Source: Xanthomonas translucens pv. cerealis (GTDB lineage: Bacteria; Pseudomonadota; Gammaproteobacteria; Xanthomonadales; Xanthomonadaceae). Taken from it: a DNA stretch of 64,000 bases. Of this stretch, positions 19,713 to 29,194 are shown one piece after another. The stretch lies in assembly GCF_006838285.1 (NCBI RefSeq), contig NZ_CP038228.1, forward strand, positions 2,232,001-2,296,000, given 5' to 3'. The translations under genes and the position numbers were made by a program. How positions within the stretch are numbered: position 1 is the stretch's first letter; every line of letters begins with the position of its first letter. Below the pieces are notes generated by a model. The model saw nothing but the letters and a program-made list of their open reading frames with translations, had not been told where the DNA came from and searched no databases.

Positions 19713-21128
19713 ATGCCGATGAGCCTGCGCCTGCACAACAACCTGACCCGCCGCGTCGACGCCTTCGAACCGCTCGATCCGATCGCCGGTCCCACCCTGT
19801 ACGTATGCGGCCCCACCGTCTACAACTACGCGCACATCGGCAACGCGCGCGGCCCGGTGGTGTTCGACGTGCTGGCCGCACTGCTGCGGCGCCGCTACGG
19901 CGCGCTGCGCTACGCGCGCAACATCACCGACGTGGACGACAAGATCAACGCCGCCGCGCAGGCGCAGGGCGTGCCGATCGCCACCATCACCGACCGCTTC
20001 GCCGCCATCTACCGGCAGGACATGGCCGCGTTGGGCGTGACCCCGCCGGACCTGGAACCGGAGGCCACCGCGCATATCCCGCAGATCGTGGCGATGATCG
20101 AGCGGCTGATAGGCAGCGGCCACGCCTATGCCGCCGAAGGCCACGTGCTGTTCGCGGTGGCCAGCTTCGCCGGTTACGGCAAGCTGTCGCGGCGCGATCC
20201 GGAGGAGATGCTGGCCGGCGCCCGCGTCGAGGTGGCGCCGTACAAGCGCGACCCCGGCGACTTCGTACTGTGGAAGCCGTCCAGCGACCACCTGCCGGGC
20301 TGGGATTCGCCTTGGGGCCGCGGACGCCCCGGCTGGCACATCGAATGCTCGGCGATGGCCGCCGCGCACCTGGGGCCGACCATCGACATCCATGCCGGCG
20401 GCGTGGACCTGCAGTTCCCGCATCACGAGAACGAGATCGCGCAGAGCGAGTGCGCCCACGGCGGCGCCACCTTCGCCCGGTTCTGGTTGCACAACGGCAT
20501 GCTCAACTTCAGCGGCGCCAAGATGAGCAAGTCGCTGGGCAACATCGAGACCGTGCACGACCTGATCGCCCGGCATCCGCCGGAAGCACTGCGCTATGCG
20601 TTGTTGAGCGCGCACTACCGGCAACCACTGGATTGGTCCGAGGCGCTGATCGAGCAGTGCAAGAACACCCTGGACCGGCTGTACGGCACGTTGCGCGCGC
20701 TGGACGCGATCCAAGCCAGCGCCTCGATTCCGCAGGCGATCGAGGCCGCGCTGGAAGACGACCTCAACACCCCGCAAGCGCTGGCCGAAGTGGCACGGAT
20801 CGCGACGGTGGCGCGGCAGCTACTCGCGCCGGCCGGCGGCCTCGACGCAGCGCGCGACGCACAGCTGCAAGCGCAATTGCAGCAGGCCAAGTCCGACCTG
20901 CTCGGCGCCGGCCTGGCGCTGGGCCTGCTGCAGCAGACGCCCGAAGCCTGGTTCAACCGCGGCGTTGGCGACGGCGACGACGCGCGCATCCAGGCGCTGA
21001 TCGACGAACGCAGCGCCGCCAAGCAGCAGCGCGACTTCGCCCGCGCCGACGCGATCCGCCAGCAGTTGGCCGCCGAAGGCGTGGTGCTGGAAGACACCGC
21101 GCAAGGCGTACGCTGGAAGCGCAGCTGA
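19713..21128 (+). CDS. cysS: Cysteinyl-tRNA synthetase
   Basis: A 471-residue class I aminoacyl-tRNA synthetase. [19 protein letters not shown] carries the zinc Cys and the HIGH-type motif; [11 protein letters not shown] and [12 protein letters not shown] complete the zinc site; AKMSKSLGN is the KMSKS loop; the C-terminal DALR-like domain follows. Two codons before MSLRL there is the called ATG (MPMSLRL); starting at the second Met (19719) is equally possible. Downstream it is separated from sufE by a family 3 repeat. Confidence 0.97.
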   Translation: MPMSLRLHNNLTRRVDAFEPLDPIAGPTLYVCGPTVYNYAHIGNARGPVVFDVLAALLRRRYGALRYARNITDVDDKINAAAQAQGVPIATITDRFAAIYRQDMAALGVTPPDLEPEATAHIPQIVAMIERLIGSGHAYAAEGHVLFAVASFAGYGKLSRRDPEEMLAGARVEVAPYKRDPGDFVLWKPSSDHLPGWDSPWGRGRPGWHIECSAMAAAHLGPTIDIHAGGVDLQFPHHENEIAQSECAHGGATFARFWLHNGMLNFSGAKMSKSLGNIETVHDLIARHPPEALRYALLSAHYRQPLDWSEALIEQCKNTLDRLYGTLRALDAIQASASIPQAIEAALEDDLNTPQALAEVARIATVARQLLAPAGGLDAARDAQLQAQLQQAKSDLLGAGLALGLLQQTPEAWFNRGVGDGDDARIQALIDERSAAKQQRDFARADAIRQQLAAEGVVLEDTAQGVRWKRS

Positions 21129-21133
21129 GCCTT

Positions 21134-21305
21134 TCCTTCTCCCCTCGGGACCATGGCCCCCTTTTCGGGAGAAGGTGCCCCGCAGGGGCGGATGAGGGTA
21201 CGGCAGCGCCGAATACGTCTGCAGGCGAAGCAACTGCCATCGATTTTCCGAAAGGCTGCGCACGTACCCTCACCCCAACCCCTCTCCCGGGGGGAGAGGG
21301 GCTTC
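21134..21305. repeat. Family 3 inverted-end element (copy b)
   Basis: Begins CTTCTCCCCTCGGGACCATG, has CGGGAGAAGGTGCCCCGCAGG and GATGAGGGTACG, and ends CGTACCCTCACCCC...GGGGGGAGAGGGGC. It fills the cysS-sufE gap. Same layout as copies at 16183 and 47186. Confidence 0.85.
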
Positions 21306-21327
21306 ACTGATTGATCCTGGATTTGCG

Positions 21328-21765
21328 ATGACCGATACCGATTTCCCGCTGGAACCCACGCCCGCCGATGCCCAGGCCGCCATCGCCGAGGAATTCGGCT
21401 TCTTCGGCGATTGGTCCGAGCGTTACCAGTACCTGATCGATCTGGGCCGCAAGCTGCCGGCGTTCCCTGAGGAGTGGAAGACCGAACAGCACCGCCTGCA
21501 CGGTTGCCAGTCGATGGTATGGATCGTGGCCGCGGGCGATGCGCAGCGGTTGGTGTTCCATGCGATCAGCGATTCGACGATCGTCTCCGGGCTGATCTAC
21601 CTGGCGCTGCGGGTTTACTCCGGGCGCAGCGCCGCGCAGATCCTGGCCACCGCACCGGACTTCGTCGCCGCGATCGGCCTGGGCAAGCACCTGTCGCCGA
21701 CCCGCAGCAACGGCCTGGCCGCAATCCTGGGCTTCATCCAGGACAGCGCGCGCGCGCAGGCATGA
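21328..21765 (+). CDS. sufE: SufE-family cysteine desulfuration protein
   Basis: A 145-residue sulfur acceptor that takes persulfide from a cysteine desulfurase for Fe-S cluster assembly. Characteristic EWKTEQHRLHGCQSMVWI with the active Cys at about residue 61, followed by FHAISDSTIVSGLIYLALRVYSG. Family length is normal. Its stop overlaps the start of the following MFS gene (ATGA), so the two are coupled. Confidence 0.93.
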   Translation: MTDTDFPLEPTPADAQAAIAEEFGFFGDWSERYQYLIDLGRKLPAFPEEWKTEQHRLHGCQSMVWIVAAGDAQRLVFHAISDSTIVSGLIYLALRVYSGRSAAQILATAPDFVAAIGLGKHLSPTRSNGLAAILGFIQDSARAQA

Positions 21766-23012
21766 GCACCCCGCTGCCCTCGCCCGCACAGAGCCTGCGC
21801 ACGCTGCTGGCGCATCCCGGCTTCGCGCTGGTGCTGGCCTACCGCATCTGCACGATGCTGTCCTACCAGATCGTCGCGGTCACGGTCGGCTGGCACATCT
21901 ACGAGATCACCCGCGATCCGTTCTCGCTGGGCTTGATCGGGCTGGCCGAGATCCTGCCGTTCTTCTGCATCGCGCCGTTCGCTGGCTACCTGGTCGATCA
22001 GCTGCCGCGGCGCCGGCTGGGCATGCTCGCCAGCCTGGGCGTGATCTCCACGGCGACGGTGCTGACCGCGCTCACCCACGGCTGGCTACCGGTGCATGGC
22101 GTGTGGCCGATCTACGCGGCGATCGCGCTGACCGGCGCGGCGCGGGCGTTCCTGATCCCGGTGTACAACGCGCTGTTCGCGCGCGTGCTGCCGCGCGAGG
22201 CGTATGCCCGCGGCGCCGGCATCGGCAGCGTGCTGTTCCAGACCGGCATGGTGATCGGGCCGGCGCTGGGCGGGGTGCTGGTCGGCTGGGGCGGCAAAGG
22301 CCTGTCCTACGGCGTGGCGATGGCGGTGGCCTGCGCGGCGATGCTGGCGCTGGTGCTGCTGCGCGTGAACGAGCCAGTCAACGACGGCGCGCGTGCGCCG
22401 ATCCTGCGCAGCATCGCCGAAGGCGCGCAGTTCGTGCTGTCCAACCAGATCATGCTCGGGGCGATGGCACTGGACATGTTCTCGGTGCTGCTCGGCGGTG
22501 CGGTGTCGATGCTGCCGGCCTTCATCCACGACATCCTGCATGGCGGCCCAGAAGGCCTGGGCATCCTGCGCGGCGCGCCGGCGCTGGGTTCGGTGCTGGT
22601 CGGGCTGTGGCTGGCGCGGCGGCCGCTGCAGGGCAATGCCGGCCGTATCCTGCTGCTGGCGGTGACTGGCTTCGGCCTGTGCACCATCGCCTTCGGCCTG
22701 TCGCGGCATTTCTGGCTGTCGGCGGCGATCCTGCTGGTCTACGGCATGTGCGACGGGGTATCGGTGATCGTGCGTTCGACCATCTTGCAGTTGGCCACGC
22801 CGGATGCGATACGCGGCCGCGTATCCTCGATCAGCGGCATCTTCATCGGCTCGTCGAACGAGCTGGGCGCGTTCTACGACGGGGTGATGGCGCGGCTGGT
22901 CGGCCTGGTACCGGCCGTAGTGATCGGCGGCGGCGTGACCCTGGGCGTGGTCGCGACCACCGCCTGGAAAGCGCCGAAGCTGCGCAAGCTGGACCTGCGC
23001 GAACTGGAGTGA
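21762..23012 (+). CDS. MFS transporter (EntS/DHA3-like)
   Basis: A 416-residue major-facilitator protein with about 12 hydrophobic spans. The N-terminal half has GWHIYEITRDPFSLGLIGLAE and the loop motif DQLPRRRLGMLASLG; the centre has GAARAFLIPVYNALFARVLP; then ILRGAPALGSVLVGL and TPDAIRGRVSSISGIFIG. This pattern is shared by DHA3-type exporters such as the enterobactin exporter EntS. Substrate cannot be read from sequence. Translationally coupled to sufE. Confidence 0.9.
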   Translation: MSTPLPSPAQSLRTLLAHPGFALVLAYRICTMLSYQIVAVTVGWHIYEITRDPFSLGLIGLAEILPFFCIAPFAGYLVDQLPRRRLGMLASLGVISTATVLTALTHGWLPVHGVWPIYAAIALTGAARAFLIPVYNALFARVLPREAYARGAGIGSVLFQTGMVIGPALGGVLVGWGGKGLSYGVAMAVACAAMLALVLLRVNEPVNDGARAPILRSIAEGAQFVLSNQIMLGAMALDMFSVLLGGAVSMLPAFIHDILHGGPEGLGILRGAPALGSVLVGLWLARRPLQGNAGRILLLAVTGFGLCTIAFGLSRHFWLSAAILLVYGMCDGVSVIVRSTILQLATPDAIRGRVSSISGIFIGSSNELGAFYDGVMARLVGLVPAVVIGGGVTLGVVATTAWKAPKLRKLDLRELE

Positions 23013-23032
23013 CAGCGCGCTGACGGCGCCGC

Positions 23033-24154
23033 TCAGCGCGTGGCGGCGTCCTCGCGCGCGTCGGCGTCCCACGCCGCTGCGCAATCGGGCCGGCTGGCCG
23101 GCTGGGTCAGCCGGCCCTTGCCGGCCAGGAACCGGCAGGTCGCCGCGAACACCGCCGGCACCGCCCTGGAGCGGATCGGCGACGCCAGCACATGGTTGCC
23201 GGCATCGGCGAAATCCACCGCCTGGCGCAGCGCCGGCGGTGTACCCAGTTGCGCGAACATCGCCTGCATCGCCGCCACCGACACGGTCGCGTCCTGATGC
23301 TGCGCGTCGCGATAATAGTAGCCGAGGAACACCGGCACGTGGACCCGCGCATAGGTCGCCGGCAGCATGCCGCCGCGGGTCAGCGCGGCCAGCGCGCGGT
23401 AGCCGTCGACATGGGTGGCGTCGGCCCAGTAGCCACTATCGACCGGGTAGCGCATGACCGGATCGCCGCCGTTGCGCGACCACAGCAGCAGCTGCGCACC
23501 CCACGGCCACAGCATCGGCTGCAGCTGCTCGCCGTGCTCGCGCACCAGCGGCGACCACAGCACCAGGGCCTGCACCTGTTGCGGGTGCGCGGCCACGGTC
23601 TGCAGCGCCAGCGCGCCGCCCATCGAATTGCCGATCACCACCACCCGCCGGCCCAGCACCCGCGCCACCGCCAATGCCTCGGCGGCGCCGCCGAGCAGAC
23701 GCGGCGCATCGATGCCGCGCAAGGCGTCGGCGGCGACCAGTCCGTGCCCAGGCAGCCGCGGCAGATACAGATTGCAGCCGAAGCTGCTCGCCAGGCGCCG
23801 ATGGGTCGGCGCGCCCTCGCCCTGGCTGGCGGTGAAGCCGTGCAGATAGACCATGGCGCAGTCGCGCTGTCCCGGATGCGCCGGATCGGCCCAGACGATG
23901 CGCGCCTGATTGTCCGCACGCAGGCCAGCAGTGGCCCGTTCGCGCGCGTCCAGCCAGGCCTGCAGCGCAAGCGGATCCTGCGGCACCGCCGGCAACGCGA
24001 TCTGCGGCAGCGCCGGGCTGACCCGTGGCCCCAGCGCCAGCACGGCCAGCAGCACCAGCAAGAGCAGCAGCGGCCAGCGCGCGTGGCGCCAGACGCGGGA
24101 TGTGCGTGCGCGTGGCGGCGGCGTCGCGGCGGACAGCGGCGCAGGGCTCATCAT
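23033..24154 (-). CDS. Membrane-anchored alpha/beta hydrolase
   Basis: A 373-residue protein. Residues about 25-45 form one hydrophobic span (WPLLLLLVLLAVLALG), so the catalytic domain is probably periplasmic. MVYLHGFTASQGEGAP holds the oxyanion HG motif, VVIGNSMGGALAL the nucleophile Ser (GxSxG), and a late FADAGNHVLAS the catalytic His. Substrate unknown (lipase/esterase-like). Start: two adjacent Met codons (24154 or 24151). Converges with the MFS gene. Confidence 0.87.
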   Translation of the reverse strand: MMSPAPLSAATPPPRARTSRVWRHARWPLLLLLVLLAVLALGPRVSPALPQIALPAVPQDPLALQAWLDARERATAGLRADNQARIVWADPAHPGQRDCAMVYLHGFTASQGEGAPTHRRLASSFGCNLYLPRLPGHGLVAADALRGIDAPRLLGGAAEALAVARVLGRRVVVIGNSMGGALALQTVAAHPQQVQALVLWSPLVREHGEQLQPMLWPWGAQLLLWSRNGGDPVMRYPVDSGYWADATHVDGYRALAALTRGGMLPATYARVHVPVFLGYYYRDAQHQDATVSVAAMQAMFAQLGTPPALRQAVDFADAGNHVLASPIRSRAVPAVFAATCRFLAGKGRLTQPASRPDCAAAWDADAREDAATR

Positions 24155-24901
24155 GCGCCCACATCCGCAGCCTGCCGCGGACAGCGCTGCCGCTGCGGCG
24201 ACCGGAGCGGCATGGCTTGCGTATCGCCCTCGCCGCCGGCAGCATGGAGCCAGCACGTTGCGGAAGCGTGCACGACCACGACAGCCACGCACTGCGGCTG
24301 GCAGGAAAAGCGATTGACGCGCATCGGCAGGCGAGAGCAGCGTGGCCGTCCGCCACGCGCGCAGTCTGCGGCGACGGCATGACAGGCACGTTTAAACCCA
24401 GCCACGGTCCGACGTGCGCGGCAAATGCGTGACCGCGCAAGCTCGCCCTTTTCGGCTTGCGCCTGCCTCGCCGCAGGCAGGTCCAGCGCATTTGCGTGCA
24501 AGACTCGCCGAGCCGCTTGCGCACGTCCGCCTGCGCTGCAGCGACGGCGATTTCCTTGCGCTGCGGCGTCGAAACACGCACGCCGTCTCAATCGTCGGAC
24601 TGAACATCGCCGCCAGCAAGGCGGGCCTGAACAGCTTCCGCCCGCCCGGCCTGCAGCTGCGCAAGGACGCGAAAAGCGACCTGGTCAAAGGCGTCCGCTG
24701 AATGTCGCCGTCGTCCCCGCGGGGCGGGGCCGCCGACACGCGATCGGCAGCGTCGCCGGGCCGACACGCGCGCCATCGCGGACGCAGCAGGCGCAGCGAC
24801 CGCGCGTGGCGCAGGCGCCAGCGTCGCTCGCCTCCCGCCCATCGCTGCGGCAGCGGATCGCATGCTTGGCGGCAGGCAGGCCGGATCGACACGACCGGCC
24901 A
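24155..24901. other. Gene-poor stretch
   Basis: About 750 bp between the hydrolase and the dksA-like terminator. Open frames exist on both strands (the longest plausible one is 24414-24701 plus, 95 residues) but none has a recognisable family, a good ribosome binding site or convincing composition. The only clear structure is the nested inverted-repeat segment at 24421-24495. Confidence 0.55.
24421..24495. other. Nested inverted repeats able to form a three-way junction
   Basis: Outer arms GCAAATGCG (24421-24429) and CGCATTTGC (24487-24495) enclose two hairpins: GCGCAAGC (24435-24442)/GCTTGCGC (24455-24462) and CTGCCT (24463-24468)/AGGCAG (24475-24480). All stems are perfect. It looks like a structured RNA or DNA element; no promoter was identified, so its nature and strand are open. 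Confidence 0.4.
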
Positions 24902-24903
24902 GA

Positions 24904-24937
24904 AAACGCAAGGCCCCGCGCGAGCGGGGCCTTGGGC
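24904..24937 (-). terminator. Terminator of the dksA-like gene
   Basis: AAGGCCCCGC (24911-24920) pairs with GCGGGGCCTT (24925-24934) around GCGA; on the minus strand a GCGTTTT stretch follows. It lies 26 nt past the stop of the dksA-like gene. Confidence 0.85.
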
Positions 24938-24962
24938 GAACGCAGACGCGGGGGTTGGCGAA

Positions 24963-26048
24963 TCAGTCGCCCTGCTGCTTCTGCAGGTGTTCCCAGCGCT
25001 CTTGCGCATCGATGGTGCGCTCGGCGGTCAGACGCGCCTCTAGGCGCTCCAGGCCGATCTCTTCGCCGGTATCGACGCAATAGCCGTAGTCGCCGGCATC
25101 CAGGCGCTTGAGCGTGCTGTCGATCTTGCCGATCAGCTTGCGGTAGCGGTCGCGGGTGCGCAGTTCCAGCGAGTTCTCGGTCTCGCGGGTGGCGCGCTCG
25201 GCTTCGTCGCCGATGTCGCGGACTTCGTCGCGCAGGTTCTCGATGGTCTGCTTGGACTCCTCGACCAGATCGGCGCGCCAGTTGAGCAGGCGCTGGCGGA
25301 AATACTCCTGCTGCAGCGTGCTCATGTACTCCTCGTCTGACGCCGGCTTGTAGCCCTTGGGCAGGATCGGACGGCCGGTGGCCTCGTCGGTCTTGTACTC
25401 GACCACCTTGAACTTGGCCGGCTTGGCCGGGGTATTCGACTTGGCGGTCACCGCGACGGCGACCTTGCCGGTGGGTTTGGCGACCGGCGGCTTGGGGGTG
25501 GATTCGGATTTGGTGGGGGTTTTCGCGGAGGATTTCGAAACGGACACGGGATTCTTATGTGACGGGGCCGAAGGCGCGGCGGGCTTGGCGGCGACCGGCT
25601 TGGAAACCGGTGCAGCGGCGGGCGTGGCGGCCTTGGCCGGGACAGACTTGGCCGGCGCCGGCTTGGTAGCCGGCTTCGGTACGGATGTGGCAACCGCCGG
25701 GGCGACCGGGGCGGTAGCCTGCTTTGGCTTTGCGACGGGCGCGGCCGGCTTGCCCACGGGCTTGGCCGGCTTGGCGGCCGGCGAGGCGCTGGATTTGGCG
25801 GCGGCCGCTGACTTGGCGGCCGGCTTGGCCGCGGCTTTCTTGGCGGGCGCAGCGACCGGCTTGGCCACCGGCTTCTTCGCCACGGCCTTGGCGGGCGCCT
25901 TCTTCGCCGGCGCCGGCTTGGCCGCCGGCTTCGCCACCGGTTTCTTCAGCGGCTTGGCAGCAGTGGAGGCCGTCGCTTTCTTGGCAACGGGCTGGACGGG
26001 CTTCTTGGAGGCCTTGACGGCCTTCTTTGCAGGTTTTTTAGCAGCCAC
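24963..26048 (-). CDS. DksA-like protein with a long Lys/Ala/Pro-rich N-terminal domain
   Basis: A 361-residue protein. Residues 1 to about 215 are a histone H1-like low-complexity stretch of Lys, Ala and Pro (repeats such as [18 protein letters not shown]). Residues about 235-360 align with E. coli Dks[17 protein letters not shown], a coiled coil with the acidic tip GDEAERA (E. coli Asp71/Asp74 region, here Asp and Glu), [18 protein letters not shown], and [29 protein letters not shown]. In that last block only one of the four zinc cysteines remains (pattern C/T/T/A). It should enter the RNA polymerase secondary channel like DksA, but cannot hold zinc in the usual way; the basic tail may bind nucleic acid. 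Starts at GTG with AAGGA upstream and has its own promoter and terminator. Confidence 0.92.
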   Translation of the reverse strand: MAAKKPAKKAVKASKKPVQPVAKKATASTAAKPLKKPVAKPAAKPAPAKKAPAKAVAKKPVAKPVAAPAKKAAAKPAAKSAAAAKSSASPAAKPAKPVGKPAAPVAKPKQATAPVAPAVATSVPKPATKPAPAKSVPAKAATPAAAPVSKPVAAKPAAPSAPSHKNPVSVSKSSAKTPTKSESTPKPPVAKPTGKVAVAVTAKSNTPAKPAKFKVVEYKTDEATGRPILPKGYKPASDEEYMSTLQQEYFRQRLLNWRADLVEESKQTIENLRDEVRDIGDEAERATRETENSLELRTRDRYRKLIGKIDSTLKRLDAGDYGYCVDTGEEIGLERLEARLTAERTIDAQERWEHLQKQQGD

Positions 26049-26092
26049 GAATCGCTCTTCCTTGGTTTCCCCGGGGCCCGGGAAAGCGGGCC

Positions 26093-26121
26093 TTTATAGC
26101 CTACCCTACCCCCAGCGGCAA
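26093..26121 (-). promoter_or_regulatory. Sigma-70-like promoter of the dksA-like gene
   Basis: On the minus strand TTGCCG (26116-26121), 17-nt spacer, TATAAA (26093-26098). Expected start about 38 nt before the GTG codon. A GC-rich palindrome (CCCGGGCCCCGGGG region, about 26070-26081) lies in the 5' leader. Confidence 0.65.
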
Positions 26122-26196
26122 CCACGCCGTCTACACGCTAATGAACGGCAGGCCGGTGAACGGCGGCCCGTTGCGCAAGTGGCATATCATGGCCGG

Positions 26197-26451
26197 GTGA
26201 TCGCCCGTGCTCTCATTGCCTTGCTGCACCTGTACCAGCGCTTCATCAGCCCCCTGCTGGGACAGCGCTGCCGTTTCGTGCCCAGTTGCTCGGCCTACGC
26301 GGTCACCGCCATCGCCCGCTACGGCGCGCTGCGCGGGGGCTGGATGGCCGCCCGCCGCGTCGGCCGCTGCCATCCCTTCCATCCCGGCGGGTTCGACCCG
26401 GTGCCCGATCCCGCGGCGCCGCCGGCCTGCCGCTGCCCAGGAAAACACTGA
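26197..26451 (+). CDS. yidD: Membrane protein insertion efficiency factor YidD
   Basis: An 84-residue protein with the compact YidD pattern: [56 protein letters not shown]. The four Cys (RCRF, SCS, RCHP and one late) and amphipathic N-terminus are typical. It helps membrane protein insertion near YidC. Starts with GTG at 26197. The stop overlaps the pyrC start region (TGAATG, adjoining), so translation is probably coupled. It usually sits with rnpA and yidC near oriC; here it is with pyrC. Confidence 0.92.
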   Translation: MIARALIALLHLYQRFISPLLGQRCRFVPSCSAYAVTAIARYGALRGGWMAARRVGRCHPFHPGGFDPVPDPAAPPACRCPGKH

Positions 26452-27786
26452 ATGCCCTCCTCCACCCTCATCGTCAACGCCCGCCTGGTCAACGAAGGCC
26501 ACGAAACCCAGGGCGACCTGCGCATCGCCGACGGCCGCATCGCCGCGATCGCCCCGCAGCTGTCCGCCCGCGACGGCGAGACGGTGGTCGATGCCGCCGG
26601 GCGCTGGCTGCTGCCCGGCATGATCGACGACCAGGTGCACTTCCGCGAACCCGGCCTGACCCACAAGGGCGACATCGCCAGCGAGTCGGCGGCCGCGGTG
26701 GCCGGCGGCTTGACCAGCTTCATGGACATGCCCAACACCAACCCGCCGACCCTGGACGCGACCGCGCTGCAGGCCAAGTACGACGCCGCCAGCGGCCGCG
26801 CCTGGGGCAACTACGGGTTCTACATGGGCGCCAGCAACGACAACCTGGCCGCGATCCAGACCCTGGACCCGAAGACCGCCCCCGGGATCAAGGTGTTCAT
26901 GGGCGCCTCCACCGGCAACATGCTGGTGGACAACCCGCAGACGCTGGATGCCATCTTCCGCGACGCGCCGACCCCGATCATCACCCATTGCGAAGACACC
27001 CCGACCATCGACGCGACCCTGGCCGCGTTCAAGGAAAAATACGGCGAGGCGCTGACCCCGCAGATGCATCCGGACATCCGCTCGCGCGAAGCCTGCCTGA
27101 AATCCTCGCAGCTGGCGGTATCGCTGGCGAAGAAGCACGGCACCCGCCTGCACGTGCTGCACATCTCCACCGCCGACGAACTGGCGCTGTTCGCGCCCGG
27201 CCCGATCCAGGGCAAGCGCATCACCGCCGAGACCTGCATCCATTTCCTGCGCTTCGACCGCGCCGACTACGCGGCGCTGGGCAACCTGATCAAATGCAAC
27301 CCGGCGATCAAGGACGCCAGCGACCGCGAGGCGCTGATCCGCGCGCTGGCCGAGGACGTGATCGACGTGCTGGCCACCGACCACGCGCCGCATACCTGGG
27401 AAGAGAAGAGCAAGCCGTATGCGCAGGCGCCGTCGGGCCTGCCGCTGGTGCAGTACGCGCTGGTCGCGGCGCTGGAGCTGGTGCACGAAGGCCGGCTCAG
27501 CGTGGCCCAGGTGGTGCACAAGTTCGCGCATGCGCCGGCGCTGCTGTTCGACGTGCAGCAGCGCGGCTTCCTGCGCGAGGGTTACCATGCGGACCTGGTG
27601 CTGATCGACGACACCGCCTTCACCGTGCGCCGCGAGGATATCCTGTCCAAGTGCGGCTGGTCGCCGTTCGAAGGCCGCACGTTCCGCTCCAAGATCGCCG
27701 CGACCTGGGTCAACGGCGCACTGGCCTGGGACGGCACCCGCTTGGTCGGCAGCCCGAACGGGCAGCGCCTGGCGTTCGACCGCTGA
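26452..27786 (+). CDS. pyrC: Dihydroorotase
   Basis: A 444-residue cyclic amidohydrolase that closes carbamoyl aspartate to dihydroorotate in pyrimidine synthesis. DDQVHFREPG holds the first two metal-binding His, GIKVFMGASTG the carboxylated Lys region (K in IKVFMG), ITHCEDTP and HVLHIST the next His, and LATDHAPHTWEEK the metal Asp. This is the longer, RutX/AllB-like class of bacterial dihydroorotase. The stop overlaps the ATG of the following M23 gene (TGATG). Confidence 0.94.
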   Translation: MPSSTLIVNARLVNEGHETQGDLRIADGRIAAIAPQLSARDGETVVDAAGRWLLPGMIDDQVHFREPGLTHKGDIASESAAAVAGGLTSFMDMPNTNPPTLDATALQAKYDAASGRAWGNYGFYMGASNDNLAAIQTLDPKTAPGIKVFMGASTGNMLVDNPQTLDAIFRDAPTPIITHCEDTPTIDATLAAFKEKYGEALTPQMHPDIRSREACLKSSQLAVSLAKKHGTRLHVLHISTADELALFAPGPIQGKRITAETCIHFLRFDRADYAALGNLIKCNPAIKDASDREALIRALAEDVIDVLATDHAPHTWEEKSKPYAQAPSGLPLVQYALVAALELVHEGRLSVAQVVHKFAHAPALLFDVQQRGFLREGYHADLVLIDDTAFTVRREDILSKCGWSPFEGRTFRSKIAATWVNGALAWDGTRLVGSPNGQRLAFDR

Positions 27787-28649
27787 TGCGGCACGCCGCA
27801 CGTGTGCCGGGCATCGCGCTGGCGCTGGGCCTGCTGGTGTCGGCGCTGGCGATGCCGTCGCTGCAGGCGCAGACCGGCTCCGCCGCCAGCGCCGACCCGC
27901 GCAGCGTGTTCCCCGCCACCGCCTCGCAGGGCGCGCTGGTGATCGGCAAGGTGGCGCCCGGCAGCCGCGTGCAATACGCAGGGCGCACGCTGCGGGTCAG
28001 CGGTTACGGCAGCGTGGTGTTCGGCATCGGCCGCGACGAACGCGGCCCACTGCAGATCCTGGTACAGCGCGCCGACGGCGGCAGCGAGCGCATCGACATC
28101 GCGGTGACCCCGCGCGACTGGCCGCTCGAACGCGTCAACGGCGTGCCGCCGAAGACGGTCAACCCGCCGCCGGCGATCGCCGAGCGGATCAAGCACGAAC
28201 AGGCGCAGGTCACCGCCGCACGCGACCGCGACGACGACCGCACCAACTTCGCCGCACCCTTCATCTGGCCGGTGCAGGGCCGCATCAGCGGCCGCTTCGG
28301 CAATGCCCGCGTGTACAACGGGCAAGCCGGCGCCGGCCATTCCGGCATGGACATCGCCGTGCCCACCGGAACCCCGGTCAAGGCGCCGGCGGCCGGCGTG
28401 GTCACCTTCGCCGCGCCGGACCTGTATCTGACCGGCGGCACCGTGCTGCTCGACCACGGCTACGGGGTCAGCTCCAACTTCCTGCACCTGTCGCGGATCG
28501 ACGTGAAGGTCGGCGACCGCATCGCCCAGGGCCAGGTGCTCGGCGCGGTCGGCGCCACCGGCCGCGCCACCGGGCCGCATCTGCATTGGGGAATGAATTG
28601 GTTCGACGTACGCATCGATCCGCTGCTGGTGCTGGAACGCAGCAAGTAA
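27786..28649 (+). CDS. Secreted M23 (LytM-type) peptidase
   Basis: A 287-residue exported protein: signal peptide MRHAARVPGIALALGLLVSALAMPSLQAQ, then an N-terminal beta-rich domain, and the M23 domain from about residue 165. Zinc ligands: GHSGMDIAVPTG (His, Asp) and GPHLHWGMNW (HxH), so it should be an active peptidoglycan endopeptidase. Coupled to pyrC by TGATG overlap. Probably acts in the periplasm on cell wall cross-links. Confidence 0.93.
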   Translation: MRHAARVPGIALALGLLVSALAMPSLQAQTGSAASADPRSVFPATASQGALVIGKVAPGSRVQYAGRTLRVSGYGSVVFGIGRDERGPLQILVQRADGGSERIDIAVTPRDWPLERVNGVPPKTVNPPPAIAERIKHEQAQVTAARDRDDDRTNFAAPFIWPVQGRISGRFGNARVYNGQAGAGHSGMDIAVPTGTPVKAPAAGVVTFAAPDLYLTGGTVLLDHGYGVSSNFLHLSRIDVKVGDRIAQGQVLGAVGATGRATGPHLHWGMNWFDVRIDPLLVLERSK

Positions 28650-28664
28650 CGGTCTGTGCTTTTT

Positions 28665-28785
28665 GTGGGAGCGACTTCAGTCGCGACGGGCCTTCCACGT
28701 AGCACCCGTCGCGGCTGAAGCCGCTCCTACAGTGCACAAGGCACGTCCCCGTGCGCCTTGCAGGAGCGGCTTCAGCCGCGACAGG
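28665..28785. repeat. Cluster of three REP-like palindromes
   Basis: GGGAGCGACTTCAGTCGCGACGGG at 28666-28690, an inverted copy CCCGTCGCGGCTGAAGCCGC at 28704-28730, and GGAGCGGCTTCAGCCGCGACAGG at 28763-28785. Alternating orientation, as in BIME-type clusters. Placed just after the M23 gene stop. Confidence 0.88.
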
Positions 28786-29194
28786 CTGCATCCGCCAACG
28801 CCCTGTCGCAACCGGGATCAGCAGCGCCGCAGCGCCATGGTCAGCCAGCCGTGCTGGCGGTGCCCACTGCGGTGCGCATAAGGGAATGCCGCACATGGAA
28901 AACGCGATTGCGCGCACAGGCAATAGCGCGGGCGCTCTTCAAAACACGGAAAAAAACATTTTCCCCGCGAAAAACGCCAGATGACGTCATCTGCACCCGC
29001 TATAACTTCGCGGCAAACACCCTGCAAATACAAGGCCCATTACAAAAAATGAAACCGCGGCAGCGAGCGAACTCGCGTCGCCCTGCGCGAACTTGCAGAT
29101 GCATCCACTTCCGGCGATCCACAGCGGCAACGCACAGACCAGCGCCCAACGAGCGATGCCCGCCGCCATCCTGCTTCGAACAAGAGCAACCTCC
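28786..29194 (+). promoter_or_regulatory. Upstream region of the pectinase genes, with a 14-bp palindrome
   Basis: No gene seen in this 409-bp region. It is AT-richer than its surroundings from about 28940 to 29060. A perfect palindrome AGATGACGTCATCT lies at 28979-28992, about 200 bp before the pectinesterase ATG, and could be an operator. One TTCGC at 29007-29011 has no second half at the PIP spacing. Confidence 0.45.

Noticed and set aside
24414..24701. 95-residue open frame in the gene-poor gap
   Set aside because: No family, weak start context, covers the structured repeat; not enough support to call a gene.
29007..29011. TTCGC upstream of the pectinesterase as half of a PIP box
   Set aside because: The base positions 15 nt downstream do not give TTCG; no matching second half.
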